NCBI RefSeq assembly: GCF_900099765.1
Contig: NZ_FNDX01000008.1
Location: forward strand, 62,001 to 126,000
Source: Paenibacillus typhae
GTDB lineage: Bacteria > Bacillota > Bacilli > Paenibacillales > Paenibacillaceae
Length of the DNA stretch: 64,000 nucleotides
Direction of reading: 5' to 3'
Numbering within the stretch: position 1 is the stretch's first letter; the number at the start of each line of letters is the position of its first letter. Shown here one piece after another: positions 8,952 through 17,867 of this stretch. Both the position numbers and the translations under genes were made by a program. Under the pieces are notes generated by a model that had not been told where the DNA came from, made no database searches, and worked only from the letters and a program-made list of their open reading frames with translations.

Positions 8952-9950
8952 ATGCTTAGCAAGGATATCGGAATCGATCTCGGCACTGCCAATGTGCTCA
9001 TTCATGTTAAAGGGAGGGGAGTCGTTCTGGATGAACCCTCCGTGGTCACACTTGAAAGTGATACGAAGCGGGTCCTTGCGGTAGGTGAACAGGCACGCCG
9101 GATGGTCGGGCGCACACCGGGCAATATTACAACGATCCGTCCGCTCAGGGATGGTGTTATTGCTGACTTTGCCATTACGGAAATGATGCTGAAATATTTC
9201 ATCGACCGTGTGGGCGGACGTACCTGGTACTCCAAGCCCCGCATATTGATCTGTGCCCCCACAAATATTACCTCAGTTGAACAGAAATCAATCCGGGAAG
9301 CTGCCGAGCGGAGCGGAGCGAGGGATGTGTATCTGGAGGAAGAGCCCAAAGCCGCAGCAATCGGTGCAGGCATGGATATTTATCAGCCAAGCGGAAATAT
9401 GGTCGTCGATATTGGCGGCGGAACGACGGATGTAGCAGTCCTGTCTATGAACGACATCGTTACCGCCTCCTCCATTAAAGTGGCAGGGGATAAATTCGAC
9501 GAGGCCATTTTAAAATATATCAAACAGAAGTATAAGCTGCTCATCGGCGAACGTACTGCTGAAGATATTAAGGTTTCTATCGGTTCGGTCCGGCCAGGCG
9601 GCATGAAGGCCGAGATGGATATCAGAGGCCGGGATATGGTCAGCGGACTTCCCCAGACGCTTACTATTACCTCAGGAGAGGTAAAAGAAGCGCTGTGGGA
9701 TCCGGTCTCCATGATTGTGGCGGCAGCCAAATCGGTGCTGGAGCGTACACCGCCGGAGCTTTCGGCAGATGTTATTGACCGTGGTGTGGTTCTTACCGGC
9801 GGCGGCGCGCTGCTAAACGGGCTGGACGAGCTGCTCTCTGAAGAGCTGCATGTTCCGGTTTGGGTAGCCGAGGATCCGATGCACTGTGTGGTAAAGGGGA
9901 CCGGAATCCTGCTGGATAATTTGGACAAAGCCGTTAAGAAAAAATTCTAG
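8952..9950 (+). CDS. mbl: MreB/Mbl family actin-like cell-shape protein
   Basis: Bacterial actin that forms membrane-associated filaments guiding lateral wall synthesis. 332 aa. It starts MLSKDIGIDLGTANVLIHVKG (phosphate 1 loop), with connect and phosphate 2 motifs MVVDIGGGTTDVAV, adenosine loop VVLTGGGALLNGLDELL, and EEPKAAAIGAG. The position between spoIIID and flhO is that of mbl in B. subtilis, which decides the name over mreB. SD GGGGG is about 11 nt ahead. Confidence 0.95.
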   Translation: MLSKDIGIDLGTANVLIHVKGRGVVLDEPSVVTLESDTKRVLAVGEQARRMVGRTPGNITTIRPLRDGVIADFAITEMMLKYFIDRVGGRTWYSKPRILICAPTNITSVEQKSIREAAERSGARDVYLEEEPKAAAIGAGMDIYQPSGNMVVDIGGGTTDVAVLSMNDIVTASSIKVAGDKFDEAILKYIKQKYKLLIGERTAEDIKVSIGSVRPGGMKAEMDIRGRDMVSGLPQTLTITSGEVKEALWDPVSMIVAAAKSVLERTPPELSADVIDRGVVLTGGGALLNGLDELLSEELHVPVWVAEDPMHCVVKGTGILLDNLDKAVKKKF

Positions 9951-9998
9951 CTTGCCGATATAAGGGATAACAGAGATTGAGGAAGGGGAATTGCCCGC

Positions 9999-10874
9999 AT
10001 GATCAGAGGATTGTATACGGCCGCTGCCGGTATGGTGACACAGCAGCGCAGACATGATACGGCGACGCAGAACATTGCCAACTTAAATACTACGGGGTAC
10101 AAGCAGGTTAATACGGTAACCCATGCCTTTCCCGATGTATTAATCTCGGCGATGAGCGGCGGTACAGCGAAGCAGGTCGGCCGCCTCAACACGGGGGTAT
10201 TCGCTGAGCAGGCCGTTTCCCAATACTTGCAGGGCGATTTGATTGAAAGCGGCAAGCCGTTTGATTTTGCGCTGTCTGATGATTTGCGGCTTCCGGATCC
10301 GGCAACCGGAGCGGACATGCTGTTCGACGGATCAGGCAAGCACGTGAGCGAGGACGGCGAGGTTACTTACAAGCCGCAGGCTTTTTTTACCGTACAGGAT
10401 AATGAAGGGAATAACTTATATACAAGAAACGGCAGCTTTACTGTTAATGCATCAGGGGAAGTGCTCAGCTCCGGAGGGTTCCGGGTGCTGGATGCGGCAG
10501 GCAATCCGCTTGTGCTGACAGAGCCTATGGATAATCTTGCAGTGGACGGGCAGGGCAACCTGCTGGACCCGGCTACCGGCCTTCCTTCCGGAGCAAAAGT
10601 CGGCATCAGCATCGTTACAAGACCGCAGGAGCTTGTTCGTGACGGCAATGGTGTTTTTCACGCTGATAATGCAGATGCGGCAGAGATCCGTTTTGCGGAA
10701 GACGGGGACAATCTCCTGCTGCGCCAGGGCTATATTGAAGGCTCCAATGTTGATGCTACCCAGGTAACTGTTGATATGAATGCCGCTTACCGGGCCTATG
10801 AGGCCAATCAGAAGGTAATCCAGTTCTATGACACCAGCCTGCAGAAGGCTGTTAATGAAGTGGGCAGAGTATAG
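9999..10874 (+). CDS. flhO: Flagellar hook-basal body protein FlhO (FlgF/FlgG family)
   Basis: Distal-rod type protein of the flagellar axial family. 291 aa. The N-terminal rod motif reads MIRGLYTAAAGMVTQQRR with NIANLNTTGYKQ, and the C-terminal DUF1078-type end is GYIEGSNVDATQVTVDMNAAYRAYEANQKVIQ. The middle has NLYTRNGSFTVNASGEV, typical of FlgG-like proteins. No signal peptide is expected, because the protein leaves by the flagellar export apparatus. It pairs with flhP, as in B. subtilis. SD GGAAGGGG precedes ATG 9999. Confidence 0.93.
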   Translation: MIRGLYTAAAGMVTQQRRHDTATQNIANLNTTGYKQVNTVTHAFPDVLISAMSGGTAKQVGRLNTGVFAEQAVSQYLQGDLIESGKPFDFALSDDLRLPDPATGADMLFDGSGKHVSEDGEVTYKPQAFFTVQDNEGNNLYTRNGSFTVNASGEVLSSGGFRVLDAAGNPLVLTEPMDNLAVDGQGNLLDPATGLPSGAKVGISIVTRPQELVRDGNGVFHADNADAAEIRFAEDGDNLLLRQGYIEGSNVDATQVTVDMNAAYRAYEANQKVIQFYDTSLQKAVNEVGRV

Positions 10875-10925
10875 GCCGTAGGCAAGCGTACTGGCTTTTT
10901 GAACATATCAGTATATATTCGGGGT

Positions 10926-10975
10926 CCCCGCAAAGTACCTGATTCAGCTTCTATGTAAAGCTTCACTTTGCGGGG
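10926..10975 (+). other. Long intercistronic hairpin between flhO and flhP
   Basis: CCCCGCAAAGT (10926-10936) pairs perfectly with ACTTTGCGGGG (10965-10975), and the loop holds a further AGCTT/AAGCT stem. The T-run is poor (ttattg). It could be an attenuator or an mRNA-stabilising element inside the operon. Confidence 0.7.
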
Positions 10976-10997
10976 TTATTGTGGGAGGGAATAACCT

Positions 10998-11819
10998 GTG
11001 AACAATTCGACGATCGGTGCGGGCGTCTCTATGTCCAGTCTTCAGCAGCGCCTGGATATTATTGCGGACAATATCGCGAACATGAATACGAATGGATACA
11101 AGAGCAAGGAAGGGTCATTTGAAGATGTCCTGACCCGTGTCCAGCAGCAGTCCAAGGAATATGAACAGCCTGGCCGCAGTATGCCGCTCGGCTTCAATAT
11201 CGGGTTCGGGGTACGTGTATCCACGGTAACCAGCAATTGGGAGGAAGGGCCGCTTCAGGAGACAGGCAACCCTACAGATCTCGCACTGCAGGGAAACGGG
11301 CTGTTCGGCGTACAGGTTAACGGGGACACGGCGTATACGCGTCAAGGGAATTTCCATTTCACTCCTGATCCGGCGGATGCCCAGCAGATGATGCTGGTGG
11401 ACAGTACAGGCAATCCGGTGCTGAACACAGAGGGCAACCCGCTCAGGGTCCCGGCAAATGTCAGTGCGGCAATAGATGAGAAGGGCCGGGTACTCACCAA
11501 AACCGGCGAGAATGAACCTGTGCAGTTAGCGGGCACAATAATGATTGTTGAGCCGCTCAGCAAGACGGCTTTGCAGGCTGTAGACGGTAATTTTTATGTG
11601 CTTCCTGATGGTGTAACGGAAGGACAGGCCTTTCTCCAGCGGCAGCCTGGTGAAGAGACGTCATTCGGCGTGCGATCCGGTTATCTGGAGCAGTCCAATG
11701 TGGATTTAAGCAAGGAAATGACGGAGCTTATGCAGCTTCAGCGCACTTACCAGCTGGCTGCCCGTGCGCTTTCCTCCAGTGACCAGATGCTTGGCCTGGC
11801 CAATAATATGCGCGGGTAG
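10998..11819 (+). CDS. flhP: Flagellar hook-basal body protein FlhP (FlgG family)
   Basis: Second rod-type paralogue, 273 aa. The N-terminal motif SMSSLQQRLDIIADNIANMNTNGYK and the C-terminal GYLEQSNVDLSKEMTELMQLQRTYQLAARALSSSDQML are the family hallmarks. AYTRQGNFHFTPD marks the central domain. It starts at GTG 10998 with GGGAGGGA about 8 nt ahead. The next gene starts 8 bases after its stop, suggesting one transcript. A strong hairpin lies in the gap to flhO. Confidence 0.92.
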   Translation: MNNSTIGAGVSMSSLQQRLDIIADNIANMNTNGYKSKEGSFEDVLTRVQQQSKEYEQPGRSMPLGFNIGFGVRVSTVTSNWEEGPLQETGNPTDLALQGNGLFGVQVNGDTAYTRQGNFHFTPDPADAQQMMLVDSTGNPVLNTEGNPLRVPANVSAAIDEKGRVLTKTGENEPVQLAGTIMIVEPLSKTALQAVDGNFYVLPDGVTEGQAFLQRQPGEETSFGVRSGYLEQSNVDLSKEMTELMQLQRTYQLAARALSSSDQMLGLANNMRG

Positions 11820-11827
11820 GTGAAGGA

Positions 11828-12058
11828 ATGAGTGCTCAGAACAAACCAAAGCCTGAAGAGGACAAGCAGCAGCCGGTCAAACGGCCCGGCGTATCCAAAT
11901 GGACCCTTATCCAGTGGTTTCTGATTCCTCTCCTGCTGATCGCTGCGCTTGCCGGCGGGCTGGTTGCAGGATATGTCATTATCGGTAAACGGGAACTCAG
12001 CGATGTACTCCAGTGGAGCACTTGGAAGCATGTCTATGATCTGGTCTTTGCACCTTAA
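11828..12058 (+). CDS. EpuA-family small membrane protein (often mislabelled RNA polymerase beta)
   Basis: 76 aa: a charged Pro/Lys/Glu-rich N-terminus, one membrane segment (about residues 30-52, LIPLLLIAALAGGLVAGYVII), then the conserved tail DVLQWSTWKHVYDLVF. This layout is that of the EpuA/PF11772 family, which databases often call DNA-directed RNA polymerase subunit beta although it has nothing in common with RpoB. The function is unknown. It is coupled to flhP (8-bp gap, SD GAAGGA) as in other Bacillales, and a terminator follows. Confidence 0.8.
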   Translation: MSAQNKPKPEEDKQQPVKRPGVSKWTLIQWFLIPLLLIAALAGGLVAGYVIIGKRELSDVLQWSTWKHVYDLVFAP

Positions 12059-12074
12059 TTTATACGTTGTTTTG

Positions 12075-12109
12075 AAACTCCCTTGTTGTACAGGGGAGTT
12101 TTCTTTTTT
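12075..12109 (+). terminator. Terminator after the flhO-flhP operon
   Basis: AAACTCCC pairs with GGGAGTTT across an 11-nt loop and is followed by a T-rich tail (tctttttta). Confidence 0.8.
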
Positions 12110-12415
12110 ATACTGGAAAATGTATAATGAGTGGGGACTAAGGGACAAGCGGACTCTTAACAGGGAAGCTGTCAGAAGCTTTGCGGAGACTGCGGATCTA
12201 AACCTTCCGCAATCCAAAAAGGGCCCTCTCCGTCATGCTGCCGCGTGCGGCGGAGAAAGCCCCTTATCTTAACCTCCACTGCTGCAGGTGGTGAAGGATA
12301 ATTATAGTTTTTACCGGAGCGGTCCAACTTTATGCAGGGTTCGGCAAGATTACAGCTGCAGCCTGCCGGAGGACTGCCCAATGACGCGGTTAAATCCGAA
12401 AGGAGCATTGCTTAA
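12110..12415 (+). other. 306-bp structured leader region upstream of fabZ, no gene
   Basis: It holds a TATAAT at 12123-12128 with a poor -35, then a chain of potential hairpins: TGCGGA/TCCGCA around 12192-12221, a longer arm pair ctctccg/cggagaa just after it, and a CCACTGCTGCAGGTGG-like dyad near 12274. The SD AAAGGAG is close to the fabZ ATG. I saw no T-box, FapR-box-like or other known riboswitch consensus. Confidence 0.5.
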
Positions 12416-12838
12416 ATGCTGAATATCAATGAAATCCAGGAAATAATCCCCCACCGGCCCCCATTTCTGCTGGTGGACAAAATTATCGAAATTGAAATGG
12501 GCAAACGGGCTGTAGGCATCAAGAACGTAACGGTAAATGAGCCGTTTTTTGCAGGCCATTTCCCGGGTTATCCGGTTATGCCGGGTGTGCTGATTACTGA
12601 AGCGCTGGCTCAGGTTGGTGCTGTAGCTATTCTCGGGGTTGAAGCCAACCGCGGGAAAATCGGTTTTCTGGCAGGGCTGGACGGCTTCCGCTTCCGGGGC
12701 CAGGTTGTACCGGGGGACACGCTTACCCTCGAGGTAGAAATCACCAGACTTAAAGGCAGCATCGGAAAAGGCCAGGCCACCGCCAAGGTGGACGGCAAGG
12801 TTGTGGCTTCCGGCGAAATTATGTTCGCGCTCAGCTAA
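12416..12838 (+). CDS. fabZ: (3R)-hydroxyacyl-ACP dehydratase FabZ
   Basis: Type II fatty-acid synthesis dehydratase that converts 3-hydroxyacyl-ACP to trans-2-enoyl-ACP. 140 aa hot-dog fold. The N-terminus is [21 protein letters not shown]; the catalytic His is in [16 protein letters not shown] and the catalytic Glu in [20 protein letters not shown] is the usual second half. In B. subtilis fabZ (ywpB) also follows flhP, so the position agrees. A structured 306-bp leader precedes it. Confidence 0.96.
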   Translation: MLNINEIQEIIPHRPPFLLVDKIIEIEMGKRAVGIKNVTVNEPFFAGHFPGYPVMPGVLITEALAQVGAVAILGVEANRGKIGFLAGLDGFRFRGQVVPGDTLTLEVEITRLKGSIGKGQATAKVDGKVVASGEIMFALS

Positions 12839-12885
12839 TCCCAGTTATACTACCCTAAATTATAGATGGAGAAGGAGAGATTCAT

Positions 12886-14604
12886 ATGACTCAATTAAGC
12901 CCGAAAGCCGCAGAAACATTAAGCCGCTGGCTGCAGGACCCTTCTGTTGACGAGAACACCAAACAAGAGCTGAACCTTCTGGCGGATGATCTGCAGGAGC
13001 TGGAAGAACGCTTTTACAGAGATCTGGAATTCGGTACAGGCGGTCTCCGCGGAGTAATCGGCGCCGGCAGCAACCGCATGAACCGTTATACCGTGGGCCG
13101 GGCCACTCAAGGCTTCGCCAACTATATTCTTGAGAATCATAAGGGCGAAGGCCGGCCATCCGTCGTAATCGCTCACGATTCACGCCGGTTCTCACCGGAA
13201 TTCACGCTGGAGGCAGCACTTGTTCTGGCGGGTAACGGGATTGAGGCGCATTTGTTCCCTTCCCTGCGCTCTACGCCGCAGCTGAGCTTTACTGTACGTC
13301 ATTTAAAGGCTTCAGGAGGCGTAGTTATTACTGCGAGCCATAACCCTCCGGAATATAACGGCTACAAGGTGTACAATGCCGATGGCGGACAGCTTGTACC
13401 GGATGAAGCGGAAAAGGTAATTTCCTACATATTGGAGGTTGATTCCTTCAATGGTGTTAAACGTCTTTCCCGTGAAGAAGCGGAGAGCCAAGGCCTGCTG
13501 CACTGGCTGGGAGAGAAAGAGGATGAGGCCTTCACAGATACAGTGGCAGCCGTCAGCGTTGCCCGTGAGGAGATTACTTCAACACTCGGCCGTGATTTCA
13601 AGATCGTATATACCCCGCTGCACGGGACAGGCAACCTGCCGGTCCGCAGCGTTTTGAAGAAAATCGGCTTCACTGAGGTACATGTCGTACCCCAGCAGGA
13701 ACAGCCGGATTCCGAATTCTCTACTGTGAAGTCACCGAACCCCGAAGAGCGCGAAGCCTTCACGCTGGCGATCAAGCTGGGCGAAGAGCTTAATGCAGAC
13801 CTGCTGATCGGAACGGACCCGGATGCGGACCGCATGGGAGCCGTCGTCCGTGATAATGAGGGCAATTTTGTAGTACTGTCCGGCAACCAGTCCGGAGCGC
13901 TGATGATCCATTATTACCTGAGCCGTCTGCAGGAACAAGGCAAGCTGCCTAGCAACGGTGCTGTAGTCAAAACTATCGTTACCAGTGAGATGGGAGCGGC
14001 GGTAGCCTCGTATTACGGTGCCACCGTCTTCAATACATTGACCGGCTTCAAATATATCGGGGAGAAAATGACCCAGTTCGAGCAGTCCGGTGAATATACC
14101 TATCTGTTCGGATATGAGGAAAGCTACGGATATCTGGCCGGCAACTATGCCCGCGACAAGGATGCCGTGCTTGCCTCCATGCTGATTGCCGAAGCAGGTG
14201 CTTATTATAAAGCGCAGGGCAAGACGCTGTATGATGTACTTCAGGAGCTGTATGAACAGTTCGGCTACTTCCTGGAAAGCCTGGAATCACGCACGCTCAA
14301 GGGCAAGGACGGGGTAGCCCAGATCCAGGGGATCATGAGTGACTGGCGCAGTAATCCTCCGCAGGAAATCGCTGGAGCTTCCGTTACCGAGGTGCTCGAC
14401 TATTCACTTGGCCTTAACGGGCTGCCTAAGGAAAATGTGCTCAAGTATCTGTTGTCCGACGGTTCGTGGTTCTGTCTGCGCCCATCCGGCACAGAGCCGA
14501 AGATTAAAGTATACTTTGCGGTTCGCGGAGAATCGCTGCAGAATGCAAAAGACAAGGTGGCTGCCCTTACAGAGCAGGTTATGGCCCGCGTCGACGGGAA
14601 ATAA
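12886..14604 (+). CDS. pgcA: Alpha-phosphoglucomutase
   Basis: Cytoplasmic enzyme interconverting glucose 6-phosphate and glucose 1-phosphate, which feeds UDP-glucose and wall-polymer synthesis. 572 aa. The phospho-serine loop is ITASHNPPEYNGYKVYN, the metal loop GTDPDADRMGAV, the sugar loop FGYEESYGYLAG and the phosphate-binding loop RPSGTEPKIKVY. The N-terminal FGTGGLRGVIGAGSNRMN is typical of the PgcA branch rather than phosphoglucosamine mutase. SD GAAGGAGAG precedes ATG 12886. It sits just ahead of the wall-polymer cluster. Confidence 0.95.
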   Translation: MTQLSPKAAETLSRWLQDPSVDENTKQELNLLADDLQELEERFYRDLEFGTGGLRGVIGAGSNRMNRYTVGRATQGFANYILENHKGEGRPSVVIAHDSRRFSPEFTLEAALVLAGNGIEAHLFPSLRSTPQLSFTVRHLKASGGVVITASHNPPEYNGYKVYNADGGQLVPDEAEKVISYILEVDSFNGVKRLSREEAESQGLLHWLGEKEDEAFTDTVAAVSVAREEITSTLGRDFKIVYTPLHGTGNLPVRSVLKKIGFTEVHVVPQQEQPDSEFSTVKSPNPEEREAFTLAIKLGEELNADLLIGTDPDADRMGAVVRDNEGNFVVLSGNQSGALMIHYYLSRLQEQGKLPSNGAVVKTIVTSEMGAAVASYYGATVFNTLTGFKYIGEKMTQFEQSGEYTYLFGYEESYGYLAGNYARDKDAVLASMLIAEAGAYYKAQGKTLYDVLQELYEQFGYFLESLESRTLKGKDGVAQIQGIMSDWRSNPPQEIAGASVTEVLDYSLGLNGLPKENVLKYLLSDGSWFCLRPSGTEPKIKVYFAVRGESLQNAKDKVAALTEQVMARVDGK

Positions 14605-14709
14605 TAATCCTGCATGATATGAAGCTTTCTCACAGAAACGGATACTGCTCCTGACAGGACAGACATCCGTTTCTGCTTGAGTTAGGAAGTGAAAGAGGAG
14701 GTACTTTTG

Positions 14710-16749
14710 GTGCACCAGAAATGGCAACAATGGAATATTACTTCACGTAAGTGGTTATGGATTCTCGTAGTAATCGGTGTTCTGTCTGCTCTCCCGGTTG
14801 TCTATGACCGTATGCAGACCGAGAAATCTTCCAAGACAGTTGAGTTTGTATTTGATTACCGTGATCTGGTGGAGGTAGCCAGCTACCGTGTGAACCCTAA
14901 GGATTACATTGCCCAGCAGCTTGACCGCCTCAAGGAAGCCGGCGTTCAAAGCATGGCCATCTACGAGAGCACGCTGGAGGATTACCGCAAGGCCCGCCGC
15001 CTGATGATGTGGGGGGCAACTGATATTGCCAACCTTACTGATACTGTAATTCCCGAGAATGAGAACTATACATACGTCCTCTTTACGAGCACGGAGAATA
15101 GTTCGGTGCTCGCACCGTTGATTCAGGATGCTTTTCAAGTGCTTGGCATTGACACTGAAAATTGGAGCTTCCGCGGGCAGCAGGGGCTGATTATCAAAAC
15201 CCCGCTGGAAGATGCTACCCTGAAGCCGCTCCAGCCTGACCCGTTCAATCTGGAGATGCTGCATGAGAAGGGCTTCAGCATTGTTCCGCGTCTGGTGGAC
15301 TCTCTTGCCTATAATGAAGAAACCGTTACAAAGCTGCTGGACCGCTATCAGGAGCTTGGTGTCAAACGCATACTGTTCGAAGGGGAATCGGTTAAAGGCT
15401 TCACGGATGATGCCGATACCGGCAGCCTTACCGCTTTTGCTGATCTCCTTAAGGAACGCGGGATGGGGATAGCGGCCATCGAGAATATCAAGGCCCAGCA
15501 AAAGGGATTCGGCAAGCTGGCTTATCTGCTTGATTATAATGTGGCGCGCCTGTATTCGCTTAGCGAAGGCGATTCCGGGCTGTCTCCGGAAGTCATTGCC
15601 GACAGGTTTGCCCTGGCCACCAAGGACCGCAACATCCGCATGCTGTATCTCAATACCATCCCTTCACGGGATACTACTACAGCTCAGATTAAAGATACCC
15701 TGGACAACCTGGTGACCAGCCTAAGCGGCCCTGACGGAGCCGTGCAGAAGATTGAAGATAACGGATTTACACTTGGTCAGGCTGAAGCCTTTGACGTCGT
15801 TGATTCCTCCTACCAGCGCTACTTCAAGCTGGGGGCTGTTATCGGCGCAGTATCCATGGTAGCCCTGCTTGTGTCTTACTTCATTCCGTGGCTTACCCTG
15901 GCCGCCTGGATTCTTGGACTGGCCGGCAGTGCAGGTCTGTTGCTGCTGAAGCCGCAGCTGTTTGAGCAGGCACTGGCGCTTGCAGTTGCAATTAGTGCAC
16001 CGACAGTTGCGACTGTGCTGGCTGTCCGCAAGATCAACGAGCAGGGGCCGCCGCTGCGGATTAACAAACTGACTTATGCAGTTATGAGTCCCGGACGCCG
16101 GCTGGCGCATAGCCTTGTGCTCTATATCAAGACTGCACTTATCTCGCTGAGTGCTGTGCCGTTTGTTATTGCCCTGCTTAACAATGTTACTTACAGTCTG
16201 GTACTTAACCAGTTCCGCGGCGTCAGTCTGCTGCACCTGGCACCTATTGGACTGACTGCCTTGTATATACTCTTATACCGCGGAGAGTTTGCCTTTAACA
16301 AGACCGGCAAGCTTCTGCGTACACCGGTTACCCTGGCCATGGTCATCGCCGCCGGTGTTCTCGGTGTGCTGGGCATGTACTATTTAAGCCGAACGGGCAA
16401 CAGCGGCAGCGTCAGCTCCATTGAAATGACTTTCCGTACTTTCCTGGAGAATACAGTTGGCGTGCGGCCGCGCAATAAGGAGTTCCTGCTGGCCCATCCG
16501 CTGTTTATATTGGGCGCCTTTATGGCCTATAAATACCGCAACGCCGCCTTTATTATGATTGTTGCGGTCATCGGCCAGCTGTCAATGGTGGATACCTTTG
16601 CCCATATCCATACTCCGGTGCTGATCTCATTGATCCGCGGACTCCTTGGATTAGGACTTGGGCTTATTATTGGCCTGATTGCCGTAGCAGTCTGGCAGAT
16701 CGCGGAAAGGTGTTGGAAACGATGGTCGCCTCTGCTCAAAAAATTGTAA
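14710..16749 (+). CDS. DUF5693 family polytopic membrane protein
   Basis: About 679 aa of unknown function. An N-terminal membrane anchor (WLWILVVIGVLSALPVVYD) is followed by a roughly 330-residue soluble domain with repeated alpha/beta motifs (RLKEAGVQSMAIYESTLEDY, RYQELGVKRILFEGESVKG, AFADLLKERGMGIAAIE). Ten or so membrane segments then fill residues 375-670. GTG 14710 fits GAGGAGG at 14695-14701; TTG 14707 or GTG 14689 are alternatives. Its end overlaps the csaB start by 28 bp, so translation is probably coupled. That and its place ahead of csaB-tagA-tagO suggest a part in making, exporting or modifying the secondary wall polymer, which is inference only. Confidence 0.8.
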   Translation: MHQKWQQWNITSRKWLWILVVIGVLSALPVVYDRMQTEKSSKTVEFVFDYRDLVEVASYRVNPKDYIAQQLDRLKEAGVQSMAIYESTLEDYRKARRLMMWGATDIANLTDTVIPENENYTYVLFTSTENSSVLAPLIQDAFQVLGIDTENWSFRGQQGLIIKTPLEDATLKPLQPDPFNLEMLHEKGFSIVPRLVDSLAYNEETVTKLLDRYQELGVKRILFEGESVKGFTDDADTGSLTAFADLLKERGMGIAAIENIKAQQKGFGKLAYLLDYNVARLYSLSEGDSGLSPEVIADRFALATKDRNIRMLYLNTIPSRDTTTAQIKDTLDNLVTSLSGPDGAVQKIEDNGFTLGQAEAFDVVDSSYQRYFKLGAVIGAVSMVALLVSYFIPWLTLAAWILGLAGSAGLLLLKPQLFEQALALAVAISAPTVATVLAVRKINEQGPPLRINKLTYAVMSPGRRLAHSLVLYIKTALISLSAVPFVIALLNNVTYSLVLNQFRGVSLLHLAPIGLTALYILLYRGEFAFNKTGKLLRTPVTLAMVIAAGVLGVLGMYYLSRTGNSGSVSSIEMTFRTFLENTVGVRPRNKEFLLAHPLFILGAFMAYKYRNAAFIMIVAVIGQLSMVDTFAHIHTPVLISLIRGLLGLGLGLIIGLIAVAVWQIAERCWKRWSPLLKKL

Positions 16750-17861
16750 TTTCCGGCTACTACGGCTTCCGCAACAGCGGAGACGAGGCTGTTCTGCAAT
16801 CGATTCTGAATGCGTTGCGGAAACAGTCACAAGCCGCCGGGATAACGGTTGAACCTGTTGTATTATCTATAGACCCGGAATGGACAACCTCGACCTACGG
16901 TGTTAAGTCTGTCCACCGGATGAAGCTGGGCGAGGTGCGGCAGGCCATCGCTGAAAGCGCCGGATTGATCAGCGGAGGCGGGAGCCTGCTGCAGGATGTA
17001 ACCAGTTCTAAGACCATACCGTATTATCTGGGGATCCTGAAGCTTGCCCAATGGTTGGGCAAGCCGACCTTTATTTATGCCCAGGGGATCGGTCCGGTTA
17101 ACCGCAAGCTGTTCCACCCGCTGATTAAGTCAGTATTCCGTAAAAGTACCTATGTGTCCGTGAGGGACGAACAGTCCCGCAGCCTGCTGGAGAGCATGGG
17201 GCTGAGCCCAAATAACATCCAGGTTGTGCCCGATCCTGTAATGGGGCTTGAGCTTGAGCAAATAGCGGAGTCTACGGGCGTATCCTCTGCTGATACAGCC
17301 TCCGGGCCGAAGACTGTGGGAATTTCCGTCCGTTTCTGGGAGGAGTCACGGCATGAGCTGAATGCAATCGCTGAAGGGCTGCTGAAGGCCTGTGCTCAAA
17401 CGCCCTTTGACCTGCGGTTTCTGCCTTTTCACCATCCTATTGACAATGAAGCCTCGCGTTATGTCATGCAGAAGCTGGAGAAAGAGGCTGCTGCATTAGG
17501 AGGAAGGGTCAGTATACGTGAAGATGCGCTGCATCCGCAGCAGATGCTGCGCGAGGTTGCAGAGTGCGATGTGCTGATCGGCATGCGCCTGCACAGCCTG
17601 ATTTATGCCGCCGGCAGACGGGTGCCGCTGATGGGTGTCTCGTATGATCCGAAGATTGACCACTTTCTGGAGCGGATCCGCTCCAAACCTGTCGGATCGA
17701 CGGGTACATTGGAGGCAGACAAGGTTGCCGCGGAAACTCTTCTGCTTCTTGAGCAGGGGGAAGCCTGGAAGCAGGAGCGGGAACCGGTGATCGCCTCACT
17801 GGCCCTAGAAGCTGAAGCACCGGCCCGCTGGATTGTAGAATATTTACGCCGTAAAGGATGA
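16722..17861 (+). CDS. csaB: Polysaccharide pyruvyl transferase CsaB
   Basis: Adds pyruvate ketal groups to the secondary cell-wall polymer, making the ligand for SLH domains. About 379 aa of the PF04230 family: GYYGFRNSGDEAVLQSIL at the N-terminus, GLISGGGSLLQD, FIYAQGIGPVNRK, SVRDEQSRSLL, and near the C-terminus IGMRLHSLIYAAGRRVPLMGVSYDPK. ATG 16722 has AAAGGTG 9 nt ahead; the in-frame GTG 16710 lacks a usable site. It overlaps the DUF5693 gene and is followed without gap by tagA. Four SLH proteins in this window are its likely clients. Confidence 0.94.
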   Translation: MVASAQKIVISGYYGFRNSGDEAVLQSILNALRKQSQAAGITVEPVVLSIDPEWTTSTYGVKSVHRMKLGEVRQAIAESAGLISGGGSLLQDVTSSKTIPYYLGILKLAQWLGKPTFIYAQGIGPVNRKLFHPLIKSVFRKSTYVSVRDEQSRSLLESMGLSPNNIQVVPDPVMGLELEQIAESTGVSSADTASGPKTVGISVRFWEESRHELNAIAEGLLKACAQTPFDLRFLPFHHPIDNEASRYVMQKLEKEAAALGGRVSIREDALHPQQMLREVAECDVLIGMRLHSLIYAAGRRVPLMGVSYDPKIDHFLERIRSKPVGSTGTLEADKVAAETLLLLEQGEAWKQEREPVIASLALEAEAPARWIVEYLRRKG

Positions 17862-17867
17862 GTGAAC

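Noticed and set aside
12110-12415. T-box or FapR-type control of fabZ
   Set aside because: No T-box core and no FapR-box-like sequence found by eye.
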